Assembly: GCF_019703515.2 (NCBI RefSeq)
Contig: NC_059379.1
Span: 22,867,880 to 22,931,879, forward strand
Origin: Myxocyprinus asiaticus
Lineage: Eukaryota; Chordata; Actinopteri; Cypriniformes; Catostomidae
DNA length: 64,000 bases
Direction of reading: 5' to 3'
Shown here: positions 23,101 through 34,405 of the stretch, piece by piece
Position numbering within the stretch: the stretch's first letter is position 1
Layout of the letters: each line of letters opens with the position of its first letter
Program-made: the position numbers and the translations under genes
Notes under the pieces: model-generated
The model's database searches: none
The model's input: the letters and a program-made list of their open reading frames with translations, nothing else
Told to the model about the DNA's origin: nothing

Positions 23101-26100
23101 AGCATTCAGATTGCTGAATCTGTCTTTTGAGGTTCTCGCTTTGTCTGTGTATGAAGAACTGTGTCTGGTTAAAGAATCAGGATATGCGTTCACCAGGAGT
23201 TACTTTTTTTTTTTTTTTTTTTGCTTTTCAGGGGTGTATTATACAGACCTTAATTTTCTTCTTATTCCTCAAAAGAAATGTAAATAATCACTATTTTCAA
23301 TCAGATTCCAGAAACTTTTCCCCATCTTTCATTGGTTGTACAAACAGATATTCCAACCCAAAACTCATACCATTGGTTTAGCCAGTGTTGCTGTTTAGGA
23401 CTGGACAGAGGAATATTTTAAAGCGCCACAGAGCCACAGTTACACTTTTAGGTGAAACCAACCTACAAATGGCTGACTTATAGTTGAACCTGCATATTAG
23501 GCTGAGATACAATTAATAACTCAGCAAATTACACATCATATTTAAAAAAGGATTACATAAAATATAAAATAAAAAAAACCCTGCTCCATTTCTCTGGTTT
23601 TTGTTAATTTTTTCTCTCATTCATCTTCCGTTCACCCTTGTCTTGTCACTTGGAGAAAGGGAAAATTGAATTGCACATGATACCCATGTAAACTAATATA
23701 AATAAACAGGAGAAAAGTGGAAGTATTGGAAAACATGCCATAGCACTCACTTTTCTCATTCATACTTTTCCTCATTTACAGAAAAAGTTACCCCTCATGA
23801 TGCTGTCTGTCAGTATGGCTGAGAGCTTTAAAGATTTTGATGGTGAATCTTCCATTAGGTAAGTATTTTAATTGACACAAATGGTGAATAGCCTCATGAC
23901 AAGTATTCTATCATGATACTTGTAAAAAGATTTGATTTACTGTTAGCAGATTTAAGGCTAAATGCCACAATACATTTGCCTTAGAAATGCTCTCTTGTGA
24001 ATAAAAATGATCAAGTTTCTAAGCACACCCGGTCTTGCCTTCCTGCAGAAAGGTTCTGGAAATGTGCTGCTTCATGCAAAATTTTCTGGCGCGGACTTTG
24101 GCTGACTTTGAGATGAAGTTGGAGAAAGAAGTTCTAGTGCCTCTTAATAAGCTCAGTGAGGTAGCTCCTTTCTAACTACCAAACATAACATATAACCTGT
24201 TGGAAAAAAAACAATATTCCTCATCTTTACCAATGTTATCCATGCAGGAAGACCTCCCAGAGATCCTGAAAAACAAGAAACAGTTTGCTAAACTTACAAC
24301 AGACTGGAATAATGCTCGCATCAGGTGAACATTTTGCCATTTTCACATAACCAAAACCAGTCGATGACTGTAGAGTTCTTTTAGTCAACATTCCCATACC
24401 AGTTTAAGTCAAAAGCTCTTTGAACACAAGTTTGCATCCTTCGTTCATGAGGAACAATATCATTGTGTTACAGTGTTATGTATATTGTTCACAATCTGTG
24501 CATATTTTATTTCTCCTTTATACACTTTTACTTTTAGATCTCAAACCAGCACAGGTCCACAGGCTAAGCAGGACGGCCTAAGAGAAGATCTAGAGGAGGC
24601 CTGGAGGAGACTTGAATCCATCAAGGTTAAACAAGCCAAAACACTATACCTTTTAATGCTTTGTCCAGCTAGATGATCTTTACAGCTAGAAACACAGACT
24701 GGAAATTAAATTTCATATTTTGTTAGCCTGTCAGCTGTGGCCTAGTGCACATGCTCTGACACGCTTATGCGGTTGACATGAGTTTCAAACTGGCCATCTA
24801 TGTATTTGATCAATTCCCCATTCTTTGCCCCGTCATTTACGATCAACTCTTTACTGTCCTGTGAATGAAAGGGCCAAGAAAAGCATGTAATGTACAGTGA
24901 AAAAGCTTATCTGAACAAACTTGAAAGGGTTTGCTAAGAAATCCCATCAGGTTTCGCTATTACTATCTGAGGCCTCTATGAGTTTATGGAACGTACAGGA
25001 TATAAATTAAATAATACATTTTCTTTCTTGCAGGATCAGTACTCTGCAGACCTCTATCATTTTGCCACTAAAGAGGATGAGTATGCCAGCTACTTCATTC
25101 GTGTGAGTCCCTAATATATGTCTTCATTATAGTAATAAGTAATGTGCATAATCCACAGATAAATGGACCTCTAACTGTTACTTTCTGACAGCTTTTAGAT
25201 CTGCAAGCTGAATATCACAAGGTCTCATATGAATTCCTGGAGAAAAATATAACCGAGCTCAAAGAGAGCCACAGCAACACAGGTGAGCAGAGCATGTTAA
25301 GCAGTGATTTAAACACCTAATTAAGAGTCATTTATGGTGGGGACGGGTGGGACATCCCCCCACCACTTTTGGCCATGGTTGATTTTGTCTCCACCACATG
25401 GCAGGGATGTATCATTCTTGAGCAGGAGTTTCCAGTTTGTTTGTGTGTTATAATATGTTATGATCCATCACTGGAAAATGTGTTATACTGAATATTCATT
25501 TAATGCTGATCCATAAATTTATCCACTAACCTACAAAATCCCAGGACCCAAAGTGGCAGATGTAAGAATTAAGTTGTCAAATAAAGCATTTTGCAAGTTC
25601 ATTTGAGCACTTTAATTGTTCAGCAGTGGTTAGGGTAATAGAGCAATGATCAATTCACTGTATTATTGTCTAATCCCGGTAAAGAGACTTTGTTTTATGT
25701 CAAAAATCACAGATCAATGCTATTAAAATTGTTGTTTAAATGATTTTTAGACATTTTGTTTTTTTGACATTAACAATTTTCATAACAATGACTTAATGTC
25801 AATAGTTATGATTCCATCCAAGTTGCGAATTTAATTTAAGTGAAACAAACAAACAATATGCGAATAAAGCCGCATTTCTATCCCATGTGTTCAAAAGAAC
25901 AAAATCATCACTTACAGAGAAATTGTAAAGAACTGTAAAGAACTTTGTCTCATGTCTGGGAGCGACAGCGCATCACACCGTTCGGGGAGTGGTGTGCGCG
26001 TTCCTCCATCCTTATGACTTTACCATGCGGATCTATAAGATACTTTTCAAAAGTGTCAATAAACCTACTCTTCAGCACAGTTCAAGTTTGTATCCAACAT

Positions 26101-29100
26101 ATTTGCACTACAAACTCTATGCAGGCTTTGGATTTTCAGGACACCATTATTTGCTCTGGATGACCAGAGCAACATTTCAGATGTGATGATTGGTCTGCTG
26201 GTTAGTCCAGTTATGAACGAGTTATTCAGTCACATTACTTTTTTGATACGTATCTTGTATTCCTAATGAATTCAGTAGGAGTTTATTCAGTAAATGTGTT
26301 TCCATCATAGTTTATGCACATTTCTTCTTATCTAATAAAAAATATATCCACCAAGTCAGCGTATACGTTTTTTATGTGCACTTTTGAGATTTTATTTGTA
26401 TCTTAGTAATAATAATAATAATTCCTTACATTTATATAGCACTTTTCTAGGCACTCAAAGTGCTTTACATAGTATAGGGGGAATCTCCTCAACAACCACC
26501 AGTGTGAAGCATCCACCTGGATGATGCAACGGCAGCCATAGTGCGCCAGAACACCCACCACACTAGCTATTGGTGGAGAGGAGAGTACAGTGATGTAGTC
26601 AATTCAAGGATGGAGATTATTAGGGGGCCATGAAAGATAAGGGCCAATGGGGGGAATTTGGCCAGCACACCGGGGTTACACCCCTACTCTTTATGAGAAT
26701 TGCCCTGGGATTTGTAATGACCACCAGAGTCAGGACCTCAGTTTAACGTCACATCCAAAAGACGGTGCTTTTTTACAGTATAGTGTCCCCATCACTATAC
26801 TGGGGCATTAGGACCCACACAGACCACAGGGTGAGCACCCCTTGTTGGCCTCCCTAATACCACTTCCAGCAGCAACCTTAGTTTTCCCCAGGAGGTCTCC
26901 CATCCAGGTACTGGCCAAGCTCAACCCTGCTTAGCTTTAGTGGGCAACCAGGCGAGAGCTGCAGGGTGATATGACTGCTGGCAAGTGTTTCAATCCAGCA
27001 ATATCCCACAATTTGCATAAAAATATGTAAATGGCAACCCAGCTATTGCCAGATTAATTTTGGAGGCAGTAGCCTTTAAAGGATTTCTTTTCTTTTTTCA
27101 CCTTTTCTCCCCAATTTGGAATGCCCAATTCCCAATGCGCTCTAGGTCCTCGTGGTGGCGTAGTGACTCACCTAAATCCAGGTGGTGGAGGATGAATCTC
27201 AGTTGCCTCTGTGTCTGAGACAGTCAGTCCGTGCATCTTATCACGTGGTGTGTTGAGCGCGTTACAGCAGAGATGTAGCGCGTGTGGAGCCTCACACTAT
27301 TCTCCGCGGCATCCACGCACAACTCGCAGCTCACCACGTGCCCCACAGAGTGCGAGAACCACATTATAGCGACCACGAGGAGGTTAACCCAACATGACTC
27401 TACCCACCCTATCAACCGGGCCAATTGGTTGCTTAGGAAGCCTGACTGGAGTAACTCAGCACGCCCTGGATTCGAACTTGCGACTCAGGTGTGGTAGTCA
27501 GCGTCTTTACTTGCTGAGCTACCCAGGCTCCCTAAAGGATTTTTTATTATTTCAAAATATAGTTTACAATATAGGCATATGTTCCTTCGCAATTATGTGA
27601 ATTGTAGAGGTGAAATTTGCCTTCATAAAACAGCCTGGCACTTTCGAGTTCCAAGTTGTTGCATCATTTGGGCCAGTGTTGTAAAAATATGTGGACAGAA
27701 ACCCAGCTGTTGTTCACATTTCAGTTTTAACTTGGAAATGTGCAAATACTCTACTACAGTGTTGATTTTTGGATTAATACATCACATAGACTATTTATCT
27801 ATCTAAACAGAAAAAGATCATGTTAAATTATTTATAAATTATTCATATCCATAAGCCTTTGCCATATTGTGACATCATCACCCCTCCCCCACTGTCCCCA
27901 CCACTTTTTTTTTTACAAACAAAGTGACACCCCTGATCATATGTTTTCACATCTTCAAAGAGTGTATTTTTCTGTTAAATTATAAAACCCCAAGTGACTA
28001 CAACAGAAAAGAAGGTATTTGGAGAGCCTCTGCTGTCTCACCTTCAGAGCTGTGGGCGAAAGATTGCTGTTCCCATTGAGGAGTGTGTAAGCATGCTGCT
28101 TCGTACAGGACTCAGAGAAGAGGTGAGCGTTTGCCTTGCCCACACACACATATTTAAATGCAATTGACCACATATGCACCTCTGCACCGACACACTCAAA
28201 TAACTGCACACCCACATAACTGCACGCATATCACAACCCTTTTTTTTTTCTTCTTTTGTTCATGTCCTTTGTTTTGCTTGTCGACTCTCATCTTCACTAT
28301 TTCTCACTATCTGTCTTAACAACTATCATCTAGGGGTTGTTCAGGCTAGCAGCTGCTGCATCTGATGTATCATTCTTGAGCAGGAGTTTCCAGTTTGTGT
28401 GTGTGTGTTATAATATGTTATGATCCATCATTGGAAAATGTGTTATTCTTAATATTCATTTAATGCTGATCCATAAATTTATCCACTAACCTAAAAAAAT
28501 CCCAGGACCCAAAGTGGCAGAAATTTAGTTGTCAAATAAAAAATGTTGCAAGTTCATTTGAGCACTTGAATTGTTCAGCAATGGTTAGGGTTAGGTTAGG
28601 GTCATAGAGCAATGATGAAATCACTGTATTATTGTCTAATCACTGTAAGGAAACTCACAGCTCCGTGCTATTAAAATTGTTGTTTACTCACACAAATAAC
28701 TGCACATACAATAACTGCACGGCAAATATCACAACCCTTTTTTTTCTTTTGTTCATGTCCTTTGTTTTGCTTTTCGTCTCTAATCTTCACTATCTTTCAC
28801 TATCTGTCTTAACAACTGTCATCTAGGGGTTGTTCAGGCTAGCAGCTGCTGCGTCTGTTGTAAAAAAACTGAAGAGCTGTCTGGATTCCGGGATGGTCGA
28901 CCAAAATGAGTTCAGCACTGACCCTCATGCTGTGGCAGGTGAAAGGCCATAATTTGCATTAACTTTTTAAATTTGATTAACTTAAAGTTTCACTCAGTAA
29001 ATTGTTCACCATAAAAAAAAATTTTTAAAAAGTAAAAAAAATGAATAACACTTTTGAAAAATATGTTTAAAATCATGTACACTCACATAAGATGTAGACT

Positions 29101-32100
29101 TGGAGCCAACATGTTGAGATCGCATGACCAGCCGAGTCCTACTCACTTAAGGTCATGTAACCTCCCAGTTATTGGACACTTTTGCTCATAGAATAAATGA
29201 ATAATGTCTGAATAATGTCAAATAGCACATTTGTACAATGGCATCGGTAACTGCATTTATGTGATGCTGCTGCATCCACACCATTCAGTATAAGTCCAGC
29301 TGTCATATTGGTCAGCGCAACATAAACAAAAAACTACTGAGTGCACCATTAAAAGGTGCATTTGGTAAGCTTTTAGCTCTGTATTAGTTAATATTTTTAA
29401 TGTAAAATAACAGGAAGATTTGGGGAGGTGGAAAAAGTGCTTTGAAGGTTACACCCAATGTGGATGCAAAGTGTGGTTGAGGTGACAAACTTCTGCGTAT
29501 TCAAACAACCCTGATACGTTTTTAGGTTTCTAGGTTTACTATTTTTAGCAAAAAGCTTGGTAAACACAAAATGCAAAGCTTATAAAATGTTATTTATTTC
29601 AAATAGTGTGCTCTCTTTGCAGGGGCGCTGAAGTGTTACTTGAGAGAGTTGCCTGAACCACTCATGACCTTTGAACTATATAATGACTGGTTCAAAGCAG
29701 CAGGGTAAGTTTGGAGGTTGTGTCTTATTCATTTCCTTATTGATGCTGTTTTCAAGAGGGGAAAACTCCTCAGGTGCTAAGCTTGGAGATATTTTGATTG
29801 TCTTATCATTTCTTATGCTGTTAGAGAAAAAGATACAGATGAAAAACTGAAACAGCTACAGATGGCGTTGCAAAAACTTCCCACCGAAAACTATAATAAC
29901 CTTAGGTACAGTAGATTTTCTTTCAAGCTTTTAAAGGAATATTTCACACCCTCCAAAAAAACAAAAAACAAACAAAAAAGAATTTGAGGAATTTTCATGC
30001 AGTTTTCTTAGCATACAATGACAGTTCATAGTGACCACATCTGTCAAGCTCCAAAAAGGACACAAAACAACAACAAAAACATTACAATTGTCCACTATAT
30101 TCCACATATTTCGGTTGTTATTTACTCCTCTGCAGCTAGCAAACATTACTTTCCATTCCACATATTCAAACTGGCATTTCCATGTGCCATTACGACACAC
30201 ACAAGTACAAATGACGCTTTGGCATAAGTGACATCAAAACGGATATGGTACATCTTATTTTAATCTTAATGTGGATGCAAATGAGATTTTAGAGGTTATC
30301 AGTGAATAACAGCTTTAATTTGATCTGTTCTTCACACAGAGCTATTGTATGGCTTTAAAAGCACATAAGTTATATGGACTACCGTTATGGTGCCTTTCTG
30401 GCAATTTTTTTTTTATTTATTTTTTTTGTCCTTTTTGGAGTTTGACAGACATGGCCACTATGAACTGGCATTACTCTTTGTGTGTTCCACGATATTAGTG
30501 TAAGTAATGACATTAACATTTTTTTGTAAACTATAACTTTGATGTTCATATTCACTCTACACTTCTGCTCACTGTCGACCTATCCCTTTTTATCTCTTTC
30601 TGTCAGGTACCTTGTGCAGTTTCTCTCACACTTGTCAGAACAGCAAGCAGTGAATAAAATGACACCCAGTAACATTGCCATAGTGCTTGGGCCTAATCTA
30701 CTGTGGCCTCGCTGTGAGGGGTCAGTCTAGCACACACATACACACAAGTTTTCTCAAACACAAAAGACCACCTGGACTTTTCAACTATGCATTTAGAACT
30801 TTGTATATCCTATTACTGTTTATCCCTCTGCATTTCTCCATTTTAGAGAGACTTCCTTGCTGGACATGGCATCTGCTTCTTCAGTGCAAGTTGTGACTAT
30901 CATAGAGCCACTTATACAGTATTCCAAGAGCCTCTTCCCTGAAGGTGCTGCAATATTACTGTTATATGCTGATAAACTACTGTTTATAATGACATGAGAA
31001 CAGCCATTTATTTCCTGAAAGGGACAGTTCATGCAAAAATGAAAACTGTATCATCATTGTAACAGTTAAATGTCGGGCAATGAGGAGGCGGGAACCGGCT
31101 AAACAGTCAAAGTAATATAATGTAAAATGAAAACATAAAGAAAAAAACATAACACACACGGCAGCTGCGTGTGGCTCTATCTCTCTCCCGAACTGCGGCA
31201 TCCGGCTGCCTTTATCCCTCTCCTCGGCTTATTAGCCCGACTGGGGGCCCGCTCCTCCTCGTCACACTCCTCCCTCCTTTGCCTCAGGCCGGGGAACCCC
31301 CAGCATGATGTACATCCCCCCCCCCCCCCATAGCTGGGGGGGGAGGGGGAGAGAGAGGAGAGGGAAAGGGCGAGGTGGAGCGACAGTGAGAGAGAGAGAA
31401 AGAGAGAGGAGATAGAGAGAAAAATAAAATTACTCGCCTGTTCCCAGACATGCCGTCGCCTGGTTCTCGACCACTCCTCCACCCTCTGGCGGACGACAGC
31501 CGCTCCTCCTCGGGCGGACAGCAGCGAGTCCTCCGGCCCCTGGCGGATGGAACGCCCCTCCGCGTTCTGGCAGCTGGTAGCGAGCCCCTCCTCCCCTCGC
31601 GGATGGTGGACGTTCAGGCAGCCGGCAGCGGCAACTCCGTAACCCTGCAGACGGCTGCGGCTGCTCCTTTCGGCGGACGGCAGTGGCGAGGACTCCATGA
31701 CAGCGCATCCCTCCTCCTTCCCGGGTTTCAGCACCAATGTAACAGGAGGCGGGAACCGGCATCGTTTACTCACCTTTATATTGTTTCAAGTTTTTTTTCC
31801 CCCTTGAATAGAACTCAAAAAGGATAAAGTTAGCAAAATATCCAAGCTGCTCTTTTACATACAATGACAGTGGATGGGGACTAGGGGCTGTCAAGCTCTA
31901 AAAATGACAAAAAAGCACCATAAAAGTAGACCATATGACGTGTACAATATATTTCAAGTCTGCTGAAGCAATACAATAGCTTTGAGTGAGGAACAGACCA
32001 AAATCTTGGCCATTCACTGTCATTGTATAGTATCAAAACAGTATTCTGCTAGTAACTTCTGTTCCACAGAAGAAAGGGGTTGGAAATGACATGATGAGGA

Positions 32101-34405
32101 TGTGTAAATTATTGTAGAATTTTCATTTTTGGGTGAACTATCCTTTTCATTTCCCCACAAACTGCAGCTAACAGAGTAACAAAATGTTTATTTTTAGAAG
32201 CTGATTTTGAGATGCGAGAGCCACCTGCAAGTCCAGATTTGAACGATCTGATCGCGACAATATCCCAGAGATCTCTTTGTGACAGTGTCTTTGCTCCTTC
32301 CCTCTCTGGCCAATCATCCCTCTCAAAAACTGACAGGTACTGAGCCTTTTTCAGTCGTTGCTGAGGTCAAGATTCTCTACTAACCAACCAGATTTTAAAC
32401 CATAAATGAATTTGAATGCATAAACTGTGAGGTCTGTAAATGTAGAAAAGGATCAGATTTTATTGTATTAATTTGGGCATGCTTCTTTTCCTATTTCAGC
32501 TCAGCATCATCTGAGGACTTTGGGGCGACACTGCTTGTTAAAAATACCCAGGTGAACCGTGATGCTATTGTGGGAGACAACAATGATTCTGATCCAGTAG
32601 CTCAGCCACCTACTCAGAATTACATCCCCACTCCTCTTCCCCGTTATACTCCTGTTAATGCCCAGTCCCAGAGCCAAAACCAGGCTATGACACAATGCTC
32701 CAGCCAGCTAGAGCCTACTCAGGAGTTGCCTTCCCAGTCCCAGGAGCCCACTTTGAAGATCACTGCTCCTTATAAATGTATGTGGCCATTTCAGGGTCCC
32801 CACACCTTTTGACCAATATACAGTATTTCCAATCATAACTGGATAAAGATTTTTAAAAATCATTTTATTGAAATTGCACTATAATTTCCAGCTAGTTGAA
32901 TTTTTTAACTCCCAGAAAATGTATGTTCACTATAGAAATTTCCTATAATTTTTTTCCATTTTATAAGAGATAGTTCACCCAAAAATATTATTTACTCGCT
33001 TTTATGCCATCTCAAACTTGTATAGGACTTTTTTTTCTTCTGTGGAACACAAAGATATTTTAAAGCATGTATGATGTTTTGTCCACACAGTGTAAGCCAA
33101 TGGGGTCCAAATCCTTTAAAAGGATCCTTCAAAAGGACATAAAGGCAGCATTAATTTGAGTGGTTTAGTCCATGTCTTCTGAAGCGATACGATCGCATTG
33201 GGTGAGAAACAGACTGAAATTGAAGTCCTTATTCACTATAAATCTTGACATCCACAGTCTCCATGGTGCATTCATGAAAGTATCTTGTGAATGAGTGTGG
33301 ATTACTTTTATGCTGCTTTTATGTCCTTTCTGTAGCTTGAAGGTTTAGAATCCCACTGACTTACATTGTATTTATTTATTTAGGGATTTTTTTCCCTTTT
33401 TCACCCAATTTGGAATGCCCAATTCCCAATGCGCATTTAAGTCCTCGTGGTCGTGTAGTGATTCGCCTCAGTCTGGGTGGCGGAGGACGAAACCCAGCTG
33501 CCTCCGCGTCTGAGACCGCCAACCCGCACATCTTATCACGTGGCTTGTTGAGCGCGTTGCCATGGAGACATAGCGCGTGTGGAGGCTTCATGCCATCCAC
33601 CGCAGCATCCACGCACAACTCACCACAGGCCCCACCGAGAACGAACCACATTATAGCGACCACGAGGAGGTTACCCCATGTGACTCTACCCTCTCTAGCA
33701 ACCAGGCCAATTTGGTTGCTTAGGAGACCTGGCTGGAGTCACTCAGCATGCCCTGGGATTCGAACTAGCGAGCTAGCGAACTCCAGGGGTGGTAGCCAGC
33801 GTCGTTTTTACCACTGACTTACATTGTATGAACAAAAACACATCATGTATCCTTCAAAATATCTTTGTTTGTGGCCCGCGAAAAATATATAGTCATATGA
33901 GTTTGAAATGGCATGAGGATGAGTAAATGTTGTGAGAAATATTATTTTTGGGTGAACTATTCATTTGATGTCCATCACTTTTCCAGGTCTGAAAATCACA
34001 ATTTTAAAATTCCCTGATTTTTTTAAACCCTGCTGTTTATGGATTTTTAAAGCTATTTGTGTGTGGAATTATTGTTGGAGAAGCTGAATTTGCCATTCCT
34101 ATTCTTTGCATATTACAGCAAGGAGGTCCTTCATTCAACACAAGGCACCAAAACTCGGCAAAGGCCCTTCTGTGAGCCAAGCAGGAGCTTTATCTGTAAC
34201 CCAGCCACGAGCTTTCCCCGTTCCTCTGCCTAGAGTCTCTGAGGCACAACCACCTCCCTCGACCAAACCTGAAACCACCCATGCTCTATTGCCTGCATTG
34301 CCAGAAGGAGGACCACCAAAGAAAACCCAAGGCAGAAGACCAAAAGTCCCTCCTCCCCAACCACCCCAAGCACTGAACAAGCAGCTCTCCTCCCCAGCTC
34401 AATGA
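20150..34405 (+). CDS. sh3bp1: SH3-domain-binding protein 1 (SH3BP1), BAR-RhoGAP protein, complete, 18 exons
   Basis: Exons: 20150-20196, 21625-21667, 22731-22835, 23782-23858, 24049-24160, 24248-24324, 24538-24625, 25034-25102, 25192-25282, 28007-28122, 28827-28938, 29623-29704, 29825-29905, 30607-30720, 30847-30944, 32198-32336, 32500-32777, 34119-34405. They sum to 2016 nt (671 aa; human about 701) with every junction in frame. SH3BP1 is a GTPase-activating protein for Rac1/Cdc42 acting at the leading edge, in junctions and with the exocyst. The BAR domain spans about residues 25-240 (VEQRVEPARRAAQIIHKKL; KKLPLMMLSVSMAESF). RhoGAP spans about 245-437, with arginine finger GLFR at R279 opening exon 11, then VAGALKCYLRELPEPLMTF and NKMTPSNIAIVLGPNLLW. 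Residues 440-671 are Ser/Pro/Gln-rich and end near RRPKVPPPQPPQ, an SH3-ligand type motif. Exon 2 uses a GTTAGT donor, chosen because SEDLVLVEQR then aligns without gaps to SEDLLQVEQR of the family. Confidence 0.93.
21700..22620. mobile_element. MITE with TTAAAGCTGAAGT-type inverted ends, SH3BP1 intron 2
   Basis: The left end TTAAAGCTGAAGTGTGTAAT is inverted at the right end (ATTACAGACTTCAGCTTTAA). Related internal sequence (CACCA-TGGTTGAGCCA, CCACAGAACCACAG) recurs at 23290-23520 and 39407-39670. It has no coding capacity. Confidence 0.7.
23285..23525. repeat. Partial copy of the 21700-22620 MITE family
   Basis: It shares CATACCATTGGTTTAGCCAG, GCCACAGAGCCACAG and the CCAACCTACAAATGG motif with the elements at 21700 and 39407. 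The ends are degraded. It lies in SH3BP1 intron 3. Confidence 0.6.
25405..25735 (+). repeat. ~330-bp repeat, copy A (SH3BP1 intron 9)
   Basis: It starts TGTATCATTCTTGAGCAGGA and ends near TTAAAATTGTTGTTTA. A closely similar copy in the same orientation lies at 28366-28686 in intron 10, attached to a partial duplicate of exon 11. Confidence 0.85.
26405..26990 (-). mobile_element. 5S-rRNA-derived SINE (SINE3-like), SH3BP1 intron 9
   Basis: On the minus strand the head reads CATATCACCCTGCAGCTCTC, then AAGCTAAGCAGGGTTGAGC and CTGGATGGGAGACCTCCTGG. These match the internal promoter part of 5S rRNA. The 3' end, at low coordinates, has the GCACTTTGAGTGCCTAGAAA region and an (ATT)n tail at 26405-26420. 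This organisation is that of vertebrate SINE3. The head differs from true 5S RNA and the element is ~580 bp, so it is not a 5S gene. Confidence 0.85.
27087..27531 (-). mobile_element. tRNA-derived SINE, copy 3 (SH3BP1 intron 9)
   Basis: Same family and strand as the other copies. B-box CAAGTTCGAATCC lies near 27480 on the minus strand. The flanks CTTTAAAGGATTTC and CCTAAAGGATTTTT form an imperfect target duplication. Confidence 0.85.
28200..28365 (+). pseudogene. Duplicated 5' fragment of SH3BP1 exon 11 with its acceptor
   Basis: The intron tail and first ~30 bases of exon 11 (GGGTTGTTCAGGCTAGCAGC..., encoding GLFRLAAAAS) occur at 28200-28365 as well as at the functional copy, 28720-28859. 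The intron part (CATGTCCTTTGTTTTGC, ACTATCTGTCTTAACAACT, CATCTAG) matches over ~140 bases. After codon Ser the copy runs straight into the repeat at 28366. If spliced in, it would add the arginine finger and then reach a stop within about 25 codons. Confidence 0.88.
28366..28686 (+). repeat. ~330-bp repeat, copy B (SH3BP1 intron 10)
   Basis: Near-identical to 25405-25735 apart from scattered substitutions and short indels. It sits exactly between the truncated and the intact exon 11. Confidence 0.88.
29107..29290. repeat. Dispersed repeat shared with 985-1180
   Basis: It shares TACTCACTTAA, CCCAGTTATTGGACA and AATGGCATC in order with the SLC16A8 3' flank. It lies in SH3BP1 intron 11. Confidence 0.6.
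29932..30480. mobile_element. Degraded MITE related to the 31018/32966 family
   Basis: It begins AAAGGAATATTTCACACC and contains ACAATGACAGT with TGTCAAGCTC, also found at 31862-31900. It lies in SH3BP1 intron 13. Its right end is blurred. Confidence 0.5.
31018..32146. mobile_element. MITE split by an LTR element (SH3BP1 intron 15)
   Basis: The left end AAAGGGACAGTTCATGCAAA and right end TTTTTGGGTGAACTATCCTTT are inverted. The family is shared with 32966-33965 and 45673-45838. An LTR-derived segment (31058-31760) interrupts it near the left end. Confidence 0.75.
31058..31760 (-). mobile_element. LTR-retrotransposon derivative nested in the MITE
   Basis: An LTR-like segment TGTAACAG...CTCGTCACA (31058-31266) is followed by a C-run, simple CT/GA repeats and a GC-rich stretch. 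The GC-rich stretch has an open minus-strand frame full of Arg, Gly, Pro and Ser. It closes at 31738-31760 with only the first ~23 bases of a second LTR copy. The flanks ATCAT (31053-31057) and ATCGT (31761-31765) fit a 5-bp target duplication within the MITE consensus. No gag, protease or RT motif was recognised. Confidence 0.6.
32966..33965. mobile_element. MITE split by a SINE (SH3BP1 intron 17)
   Basis: AGAGATAGTTCACCCAAAAAT at the left and TTTTTGGGTGAACTATTCAT at the right are inverted ends of the 31018 family. The typical internal TTCTTCTGTGGAACACAAAG is present near 33037. Confidence 0.78.
33372..33810 (-). mobile_element. tRNA-derived SINE, copy 4, nested in a MITE
   Basis: Same family and strand as the others. 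It is bounded by an exact 19-bp target duplication, CCACTGACTTACATTGTAT, at 33353-33371 and 33811-33829. The tRNA-like head is slightly truncated and degraded at 33780-33810. Confidence 0.92.

Noticed and set aside
26870..26990. Possible 5S rRNA gene on the minus strand
   Set aside because: Only part of the 5S sequence is present, it is diverged, and it is fused to a SINE3-type body with an (ATT)n tail.
28007..28122. Alternative that SH3BP1 is instead ARHGAP17 or ARHGAP44 (RICH family)
   Set aside because: The BAR segments VEQRVEPARRAAQIIHKKL and KKLPLMMLSVSMAESF match remembered SH3BP1 better, and the linkage to CDC42EP1 and SLC16A8 agrees.
31430..31827. Overlapping Arg/Pro/Gly-rich frames on both strands
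   Set aside because: Open only because the stretch is GC-rich and repetitive; part of a degenerate LTR element with no recognised domain.
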